Source: Thermoleophilia bacterium (GTDB taxonomy: Bacteria; Actinomycetota; Thermoleophilia; Gaiellales; SKUG01). From it: a stretch of 13,789 nt of DNA. Where the stretch lies: assembly GCA_020438525.1 (NCBI GenBank), contig JAGQUL010000157.1, positions 1-13,789 on the forward strand. Direction: 5' to 3'. Of the stretch, positions 1 to 5,038 are shown piece after piece. Numbering within the stretch: the first letter of the stretch is position 1; the number at the start of each line of letters is the position of its first letter. The notes below the pieces were generated by a model. That model was given only the letters and a program-made list of their open reading frames with translations, had not been told where the DNA came from and did not search any database. Made by a program: the position numbers and the translations under genes.

Positions 1-78
1 TCCAACGCGGGCGGGAACGGGAACGGGAACGGGAACGGGAACGGGAACGGGAACGGGAACGGCAAACCCGCGAAGTGA
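1..78 (+). CDS. 3' end of a protein gene with a Gly-Asn repeat tail (partial)
   Basis: Frame 1 is open from the left edge to a TGA at 76-78. It reads Ser-Asn-Ala-Gly, then eight Gly-Asn dipeptides, then Gly-Lys-Pro-Ala-Lys and stop. The repeat makes a flexible, uncharged, low-complexity tail ending in two lysines. The body of the protein lies outside the window, so no function can be given. It lies upstream of Tad-type pilus genes on the same strand and may belong to that locus, but the 137-base gap to the next gene leaves this open. That the frame is coding is inferred from the in-frame repeat and its clean stop; the other frames over the repeat would give different dipeptides. Confidence 0.6.
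   Translation, partial: SNAGGNGNGNGNGNGNGNGNGKPAK
13..60 (+). repeat. Perfect tandem hexamer (GGGAAC) x8
   Basis: Eight uninterrupted copies of GGGAAC run from 13 to 60, with a degenerate ninth unit (GGCAAA) after them. The unit is two codons long (Gly-Asn in the coding frame), so gain or loss of copies would lengthen or shorten the protein tail without a frameshift. Perfect identity at the DNA level suggests recent expansion by replication slippage. Confidence 0.95.
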
Positions 79-201
79 CGCTGCCGCCGACGTCCGCAGG
101 ATCCTTACAACGTTCGTACGCGCCACCCTTCAAGTCCAGAAGCGGTCACGCCGATAGCGATCGGGAGTGACGACAATCAAGTCGGCTCGTTCCATCCTGG
201 C

Positions 202-207
202 GGGGAG
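202..207 (+). promoter_or_regulatory. Ribosome binding site for the gene at 216
   Basis: GGGGAG lies eight bases before the ATG at 216. It supports that start for the small membrane protein. The 79-215 gap shows no other clear feature; a weak -35/-10 like pair (TTCAAG at 129-134, CGATAG at 152-157) is too poor to call as a promoter. Confidence 0.6.
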
Positions 208-215
208 AACGACCA

Positions 216-569
216 ATGGACCTGCAGTTCCTGGCGGCGCTGGCTGCTGTGCTGGACCTTGCAGTGCTCGCGTGCGGATGCCTGGTAGCGGTGCTGCTGC
301 TTCGGCGCACACGAGTGCCTGCGTGGGCAGCCGCAGCGGCAGCCATTCCGATGATCCGTGCTCTGGAAGGCACGATGGCGGCAGTGATCACCGTGCAGCC
401 CGACGCGCACATTCCGGTCGCCGACCTGATCCTGGCGGGACTGGTCGCAGCATGCATGGCGTACGAGCTGGTGCGCGCACGTCGAACAGCTCGTCGCACC
501 GCCCTCACCATTCGCGAGGTCACGCACCGGCCGAGCTCGGACGCGGACGATGATGCGATCGCCGCGTGA
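216..569 (+). CDS. Small membrane protein at the head of the Tad-like operon
   Basis: The gene encodes 117 residues. The protein has hydrophobic stretches at about residues 5-29, 36-62 and 67-86, so probably three membrane helices. A basic, then acidic, soluble C-terminal tail follows (Arg-rich near 88-95, Asp-rich near 108-114). I recognise no family. The start is supported by GGGGAG eight bases upstream. Its end overlaps the TadE-like gene at 550 by 20 bases, so the two are almost certainly translated from one message. That places it with pilus or surface-protein assembly, perhaps as an accessory membrane component; this role is inferred from position only. Confidence 0.75.
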   Translation: MDLQFLAALAAVLDLAVLACGCLVAVLLLRRTRVPAWAAAAAAIPMIRALEGTMAAVITVQPDAHIPVADLILAGLVAACMAYELVRARRTARRTALTIREVTHRPSSDADDDAIAA

Positions 570-945
570 CCCCCATCACGAGCGGGGCCAGGCGCTCACC
601 GAGATCGCGCTGGCGCTGCCGATCCTGTGCATCCTGATGTTCGCCATCATCGAGTACGGCACGATGATCTGGCAGGACATGGAGCTCACGTCTGCCGCGC
701 GCGACGGCGCGCGACGCGCCGTGGTCGCACGGGTCGAGCCCACACCCGCCGCATCGGTCGAACAGGCAGCACTCGACTCGCTCGATACGGTCGACGCCGA
801 CGACGTGCACGTGACCGTGCAGGGCGGCTGGACCCGCGGCGACGAAGTCACCGTCACCGTGACGAAGCACCACGACCTCGACGTCTTCGGATTCGTCGTC
901 TGGAGCGGCGACCTGCGCGCGGTGTCGACGGTGGTGATCGGATGA
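550..945 (+). CDS. TadE-like pseudopilin (first of a tandem pair)
   Basis: The gene encodes 131 residues. After a short basic leader the sequence reads Arg-Gly-Gln-Ala-Leu-Thr-Glu, followed by a hydrophobic helix to about residue 37. This is the TadE pattern: cleavage after Gly13 would leave Glu18 at mature position +5, as in type IV-like prepilins processed by a TadV-type peptidase. Past the helix comes a region with paired Arg-Asp-Gly-Ala-Arg-Arg-Ala residues, typical of TadE/TadF proteins, then a beta-rich C-terminal part. In Tad systems such proteins are minor pseudopilins of the Flp pilus or secretion machine. A second ATG at 553 is an equally possible start. The stop overlaps the next start (ATGA at 942-945), so the pair is translationally coupled. 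Confidence 0.87.
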   Translation: MMRSPRDPHHERGQALTEIALALPILCILMFAIIEYGTMIWQDMELTSAARDGARRAVVARVEPTPAASVEQAALDSLDTVDADDVHVTVQGGWTRGDEVTVTVTKHHDLDVFGFVVWSGDLRAVSTVVIG

Positions 946-1337
946 GCGCCGCGCGACCCGCACCCGAGTCCGGGCAGGCGATGGTCGAGTTCGCGATGGG
1001 CGCACTCGCGCTGTTCGCGATCCTGTTCGCGCTGATGACGTTCGGATACACCTACGGCAAGCAGCTCGACCTGCAGGCGGCGAATCGCAGCGCCGCACGA
1101 CGCGCCGCCGTCACGTGGGACAACGCCGAGGCCGACGTGCAGGCGCGACAGGTGCTCTACGACGAGCTGTCGCTCACCAGCGACGACGACGTCACGTTCT
1201 CGATCTCTCCGCCCCCGCCATGGGAGCACGGGCAGCGGATCACCGTACGCTCGCGAGCGCCCCACACGTTCTCCGTCCTGGGCTTCACTGCCTGGGAGGG
1301 CGACCTGAAGGCCACGACGAGGATCCGGGTGGAGTAG
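942..1337 (+). CDS. TadE/TadF-like pseudopilin (second of a tandem pair)
   Basis: I chose the ATG at 942 because it forms an ATGA overlap with the upstream stop and puts the pilin motif near the N-terminus; the same frame is open further upstream, but that would bury the motif. The 131-residue product has Ser-Gly-Gln-Ala-Met-Val-Glu at residues 10-16 (likely cleavage after Gly11, Glu16 at +5), a hydrophobic helix to about residue 34, then Ala-Ala-Asn-Arg-Ser-Ala-Ala-Arg-Arg-Ala. The C-terminal part ends like its neighbour: a Phe-Val-or-Thr, Trp, Gly-Asp-Leu pattern before the last beta strand. Same length, shared motifs and adjacency indicate a tandem duplication followed by divergence. It is probably a partner pseudopilin in a Tad-type machine. 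Confidence 0.88.
   Translation: MSAARPAPESGQAMVEFAMGALALFAILFALMTFGYTYGKQLDLQAANRSAARRAAVTWDNAEADVQARQVLYDELSLTSDDDVTFSISPPPPWEHGQRITVRSRAPHTFSVLGFTAWEGDLKATTRIRVE
1331..1334 (+). promoter_or_regulatory. Ribosome binding site for the TadG-like gene
   Basis: GGAG lies six bases before the ATG at 1341 and sits in the last codons of the upstream gene. It supports the 1341 start and translation directly after the TadE pair. Confidence 0.6.
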
Positions 1338-1340
1338 GCG

Positions 1341-2711
1341 ATGGGTGCTTCCCGAACGCAACGCGAGCTGGGCCAGGCGCTCCCGCTCATCGTGCTGATG
1401 TTCGTCGTGCTGTGCGGCTTCGTCGGCCTGACCATCGACGTCGGCTTCGGGCTCCTGCAGAAGCGCCGCCTGCAGGCGGCAGTCGACCTCGGCGCCCTGT
1501 CCGGCGCACAGGCGCTTCCCGGGCACGAGGCAGGCGCCCAGGCCGAGGACTACACGCGCGAGAACTTCAGCCACACGTCCGACCAGACGGTCGACGTGAC
1601 CGCCACCACGAGCTGCATGGTCGCGGGGTGCGCCGACGACGATCGCCTCACGCTCTCTGCACGCACGCAGACCCCGACCTTCTTCGTGAAGCTGTTCGGC
1701 ATCGACGAGTGGACCGTCGCCGCACGAGGCGCGGCCTGCGGACCCTGCGATTCGAGCGTGGCCACGTTCGACGTGATGGTCGTGCTCGACCGCTCCGGGT
1801 CGATGTCGGGATCCGACATGGCCGACGCACGCGAAGGCATCAGGGAGCTGCTCGAGTACTTCGACCCCGACCGTGATCGCGTCGGACTGACCGTGCTCGA
1901 GTCCGCGGACTCGAAGGCGCCGTACTTCCACGGCTCCGGATCCGCGCCGTGCGAGGCCGACGGGTCGAGCTACAACGCCACCAGCTATCCATCGGGCTAC
2001 CAGGTGTACGGCGGATCGAACGGCGCGTTCATGGACGGCACTCCCGGCAACCACGACGACTGGGTGCTGATCGACCTCGCCTCCGGCAACGACTTCAAGA
2101 ACCCCGACGGCACCCTCAACGAGAGCTCGGACTTCCTGAACACGCTCGACTGCGTTCAGGACGGCGGCTCCACCCCGATCGGTCCGGCAGTGCAGGAGGC
2201 GACGAACGAGCTGGACGTCAACGGCCGCCCGGACGCGGTCAAGGTGATCGTGTACCTGGGCGACGGCGGTGCAAGCTCGATGCCGTACGAGCGCGAGTGT
2301 CGGCATCGCTCGAGCAGCCACTCCTCGTGGAGCAGCTGGGCACCCTGCCAGTCCACCGACACGGGCGGAAGCAACAAGCAGATGCGGATCAACGCCGCGC
2401 AGAGCTGGTACTCGTGGTCCGCCGGCAACCAGAACCGTCCATGCGCAGATGCGATCGCGCAGTCACAGCGCGCGGCGAACCTGGGGATCGACGTGTACAC
2501 GATCGGCTACGGCGTGAGCAACAACTACTGTCGCATCGGCACCACCGGCGGGCCGTACGAATCCCCGTCGATCCGCGAGCGCGACACCATCGAGCAGATG
2601 GCGTCCGACCCGGACCTGTACTTCGACCAGCCCGGTCGTGGCGACATCACCGCGGTGTTCGGACAGATCGGCCGCGAGATCACCGCAGGAGGCACTCGAC
2701 TGGTGGAGTAG
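1341..2711 (+). CDS. TadG-like pilus assembly protein with a von Willebrand factor A domain
   Basis: The gene encodes 456 residues. Residues 11-36 form a TadE/TadG-type membrane anchor beginning Gly-Gln-Ala-Leu-Pro; the glutamate at +5 that marks processed pseudopilins is absent. Then comes the usual Arg-Arg-Leu-Gln-Ala-Ala-Val-Asp-Leu-Gly-Ala-Leu-Ser-Gly segment of the Flp-pilus TadE/G-like family. From about residue 147 to the end there is a von Willebrand A domain with a complete metal site: Asp150-Arg-Ser152-Gly-Ser154, Thr278 and Asp308. The exported part has ten cysteines, including a Cys-Gly-Pro-Cys pair, so several disulfides are likely. A long insert rich in Ser, Tyr, Gly and Asn (about 195-260) precedes the Thr278 loop. 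Such proteins are thought to anchor or steady the pilus at the envelope or to bind other surface proteins. The gene starts three bases after the TadE pair. Confidence 0.9.
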   Translation: MGASRTQRELGQALPLIVLMFVVLCGFVGLTIDVGFGLLQKRRLQAAVDLGALSGAQALPGHEAGAQAEDYTRENFSHTSDQTVDVTATTSCMVAGCADDDRLTLSARTQTPTFFVKLFGIDEWTVAARGAACGPCDSSVATFDVMVVLDRSGSMSGSDMADAREGIRELLEYFDPDRDRVGLTVLESADSKAPYFHGSGSAPCEADGSSYNATSYPSGYQVYGGSNGAFMDGTPGNHDDWVLIDLASGNDFKNPDGTLNESSDFLNTLDCVQDGGSTPIGPAVQEATNELDVNGRPDAVKVIVYLGDGGASSMPYERECRHRSSSHSSWSSWAPCQSTDTGGSNKQMRINAAQSWYSWSAGNQNRPCADAIAQSQRAANLGIDVYTIGYGVSNNYCRIGTTGGPYESPSIRERDTIEQMASDPDLYFDQPGRGDITAVFGQIGREITAGGTRLVE

Positions 2712-2732
2712 CGCACGCGCGCTCGCACCCGG

Positions 2733-3290
2733 GTGAACACCGTGTCGCAGCAGATCGCCGTCATCAGCGTGCTCGTGGCGTGGACGTGTGTCGCGTTCGC
2801 GATGCTGCAGCTCTGGACCGCCGGGCACCGGCGGGCGATCCTCGGACCCGCCGTCGTGCTCCTCGTGGGGATCGTCGTCGCCTACCGGCACGGCCACGGC
2901 ACCGGACTGGAGTGGCTGCGCAGCGAACGTCTTCGATCCGATGCCTACGCGCTCGCGCTCCTGGTGGCGACGCTCGCCACCGCGGCGGGGTGGGCCTGCT
3001 CGGGGAGCGCGCGACGATCCGCATGGTCGCCGATCGCAGCCACGGTCGCCGCATTCTCGTCCGTGGTTGGTGGCGCCGCGTCGCTGGCGCTGGGACGGTC
3101 GAGCGGCTACTGGGACTTCTGCGCGGTGATCGTCGGCGGCGGTGTGCTGGCGCTGGTTGCCGGCGCGACCGCAGCTCGACGAGGCACGACACCCGACGTA
3201 CGGATCGTGTGGGCCACCGCTGCCGTGATCGGCGTCGTGTCGTCGCTCGCCGGAGGCATGCTGCTTGCTGCGTGGCGATCGCTGGAGTGA
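2733..3290 (+). CDS. Six-helix membrane protein of unknown function
   Basis: This 185-residue reading frame starts at a GTG, 21 bases after the TadG-like stop; a second GTG at 2742 is possible and neither has a good ribosome binding site. The protein is almost entirely hydrophobic, with likely helices near residues 7-27, 36-54, 71-91, 95-120, 126-148 and 157-180, and a charged loop around 55-70 containing His-Gly-His-Gly and several Arg. I recognise no family. Position suggests it is the last gene of the Tad-like operon, but no motif ties it to pilus assembly. The alternation of hydrophobic helices and Arg-rich cytoplasmic turns supports it being real. Confidence 0.7.
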   Translation: MNTVSQQIAVISVLVAWTCVAFAMLQLWTAGHRRAILGPAVVLLVGIVVAYRHGHGTGLEWLRSERLRSDAYALALLVATLATAAGWACSGSARRSAWSPIAATVAAFSSVVGGAASLALGRSSGYWDFCAVIVGGGVLALVAGATAARRGTTPDVRIVWATAAVIGVVSSLAGGMLLAAWRSLE

Positions 3291-3302
3291 CAGGATGCAC
3301 GC

Positions 3303-3869
3303 ATGGCCGACCGCCGTGACATCTACGGTCGCCGCGCGACGAGCAGCAGCCGCGGCAAGACGATCCAGCGGATCCTCGACCACCAGCACGCAGCCGGGAT
3401 GATTCCGGGTACCGAGGGCGTGCTCGACGATCGCCCCGACGGCTCGATCGCAGCAGTGATCATGGCGTTCCACGCCGCGTGGGTCGAGCCGAAGCAGGTC
3501 ACGACCCGCCGAGCCTATGAGCGGTCGCTCGCGTTCTTCGCTCGCGACCTTGCCGCGAACGGGCCCGATCCCACACGGCCGGTGACCGAGCTGGACCGGG
3601 AGCGGATCGTGGCGCACCTCGACTGGCGGATCGCTGCCGGCATGCACGATCCCGGCGAGCTGCAGCGCGCCGCACTGCACCTCACCCGGCTGTGCGAGTG
3701 GGCGAACGAGCAGCTCGACGCGAACATCGACGTCGACCGCGCGTGGATGCGCGAGCGCGCCGCCGATCGCATCGCCCTGGCTCCTCCTCCGTTCCACGTG
3801 GCGTCGAGCGCCGAGCAGCTGCGCGACACCAGCAACGATGCGGCCACGCTCGGCGACTCCGAATCCTGA
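3303..3869 (+). CDS. Stand-alone core-binding (SAM-like) domain protein, recombinase-like N-terminal part only
   Basis: The gene encodes 188 residues and starts 12 bases after the previous stop, with AGGA seven bases before the ATG. Residues from about 57 to 142 look like the four-helix core-binding domain at the N-terminus of tyrosine recombinases: a helix with Thr-Thr-Arg-Arg-Ala-Tyr-Glu-Arg-Ser-Leu-Ala-Phe-Phe, then Pro-Val-Thr-Glu-Leu-Asp-Arg-Glu-Arg-Ile, then a helix with Leu-Thr-Arg-Leu-Cys-Glu-Trp-Ala. No Arg...His-x-x-Arg...Tyr catalytic domain follows; the protein ends in a low-complexity tail. The bases after the stop do not continue the domain in any frame, so this does not look like a recent frameshift. 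It could bind DNA without cutting it, or be a domesticated relic. The family link is by eye only. Confidence 0.72.
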   Translation: MADRRDIYGRRATSSSRGKTIQRILDHQHAAGMIPGTEGVLDDRPDGSIAAVIMAFHAAWVEPKQVTTRRAYERSLAFFARDLAANGPDPTRPVTELDRERIVAHLDWRIAAGMHDPGELQRAALHLTRLCEWANEQLDANIDVDRAWMRERAADRIALAPPPFHVASSAEQLRDTSNDAATLGDSES

Positions 3870-3878
3870 ACCTTCCCC

Positions 3879-3895
3879 CGGCCAATCGATGGCCG
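3879..3895 (+). terminator. Possible weak terminator hairpin after the 3303 gene
   Basis: CGGCCA and TGGCCG can pair into a six-base-pair stem around a five-base loop (ATCGA), ten bases after the stop at 3869, and a short CTTTG follows. The stem is short and the T run poor, so it is only a candidate. It would separate the Tad/recombinase-like genes from the lipid-type operon. Confidence 0.3.
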
Positions 3896-3925
3896 CTTTG
3901 CAACGCGCCCGAAACCGGGGCTCGA

Positions 3926-3937
3926 CACACCGGTGTG
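3926..3937. promoter_or_regulatory. Perfect 12-bp palindrome upstream of the UbiA-like gene
   Basis: CACACCGGTGTG is a perfect inverted repeat in the 164-base non-coding gap between 3870 and 4033. It lies about 100 bases before the UbiA-like start. The position suits an operator for a dimeric regulator. No convincing -35/-10 pair is visible beside it, so this is a candidate only. Confidence 0.3.
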
Positions 3938-4033
3938 GAGGCCGCGCGTCAGGACAGGCGTGCGACCGTGTGGAACGGGTCGTGACGGCGACCCGCGAGA
4001 CGTGGGCAGGTGCACGTGGCAGACGGTCACGTA

Positions 4034-5038
4034 ATGGAGGCTGCGGCGCAGGGCGCCGACGGCATGCGCGACGAGCGAGGCGCGGCACGACGCGTGCTGG
4101 CGTTCCTGGTCGAGCGGTTCCCACCCGTCCCCCAGCTCGTGCTCATGGCCGTGCTGTTCGTCGCCGCCACCCTGATGGGCGGCGTGATGCTCGCACCCGC
4201 GATCGGTGGATCGCTCGGCGACATCGATCCGGCCAAGGCGCTCGCCGGGTTCGTGGGATCGCTGCTCTTCATCGTTCGGCTGCGCCTGTACGACGACGTC
4301 AAGGATGCCGACACGGACCGCATCGAGAACCCGACGCGTCCGATCCCCCGCGGCCTCGTCACCGTTCGCGAGCTCGACGTGGCCGCCGCGGTCGTGCTCG
4401 TCGTCGAGGGCGCGCTGATCGCGTCGGTCGGCTCGCTCACCTTCTGGACCTGGGCGATCGCAGCTGCCTGGAGCGTGCTGATGCGCGTGGAGTTCTTCGT
4501 GCCCGAGTGGCTGGATCGACACGTCGCGAGCTTCGCGATCAGCCACATGGCGGTGATGGGCCTCATCTACGGGTCGCTGCTCGCGATCGGCATCGAGGCG
4601 CGCGGTGGCGAGGCGACGCTCGGCGAGCTGCTCGGCTCGCCGGTCGTGCTCGGGCTGATGCTCGCATCGATGAGCATCGGCATCGGCTTCGAGTGGGGCC
4701 GCAAGTTCGAGCGCTACTTCGCCACCCACGGCGAGCGTGCCTGGACCTGGTGGCTGCTCTGGCCCTCGCTCGGCGCGATCGGCTTCACGTTCATCGTCCG
4801 CCACGACTACCCGATCTGGGCCGTCACCGCGATGGCCGTGGTCACCCTCGCGACGATCATCGCCCACGCGCTCGTGATGGGTCAGCGAGACAGGCCCGCA
4901 CCGGGGTCACCCCGGGCCGCCCATGGTGCTGCCCCGACCGGCCCGCTGCGCGAGGCGGTCGAGGCCGTTCCGGGTGCATCGGGGCTGTTGCTGTACCTCG
5001 TGCTCGCGGTCGCCGGAATCGTGGAGCTGGTCTCGTGA
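4034..5038 (+). CDS. UbiA-family membrane prenyltransferase
   Basis: UbiA proteins are integral membrane enzymes that move a prenyl group from a prenyl diphosphate to an acceptor. From the ATG at 4034 the product has 334 residues and about nine hydrophobic helices. The first Asp-rich motif is clear: Asp87-Asp88-Val-Lys-Asp91-Ala-Asp-Thr-Asp95, followed by the family's Asn-Pro-Thr-Arg-Pro-Ile-Pro-Arg-Gly. It binds magnesium-diphosphate in the family. The second Asp motif is not canonical: the matching loop reads Glu220-Trp-Gly-Arg-Lys-Phe-Glu226, which I believe marks a subfamily with a Glu-x-x-Arg-Lys signature. The acceptor is unknown. Starts at GTG 4010 or ATG 4064 are also possible; none has a good ribosome binding site. 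The stop overlaps the next GTG (GTGA, 5035-5038), so it is coupled to the dikinase-like gene. Confidence 0.87.
   Translation: MEAAAQGADGMRDERGAARRVLAFLVERFPPVPQLVLMAVLFVAATLMGGVMLAPAIGGSLGDIDPAKALAGFVGSLLFIVRLRLYDDVKDADTDRIENPTRPIPRGLVTVRELDVAAAVVLVVEGALIASVGSLTFWTWAIAAAWSVLMRVEFFVPEWLDRHVASFAISHMAVMGLIYGSLLAIGIEARGGEATLGELLGSPVVLGLMLASMSIGIGFEWGRKFERYFATHGERAWTWWLLWPSLGAIGFTFIVRHDYPIWAVTAMAVVTLATIIAHALVMGQRDRPAPGSPRAAHGAAPTGPLREAVEAVPGASGLLLYLVLAVAGIVELVS

Noticed and set aside
13..60. CRISPR array or regulatory satellite
   Set aside because: The unit is six bases with no spacers and lies in frame in a coding tail.
129..157. Promoter ahead of the Tad-like operon (TTCAAG, 17 bases, CGATAG)
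   Set aside because: The match to consensus is weak, especially at -10, and equally good pairs would occur by chance.
3303..3869. Integrase of a mobile element
   Set aside because: There is no catalytic domain, no attachment-site repeat, no tRNA gene and no phage or transposon gene in the window.
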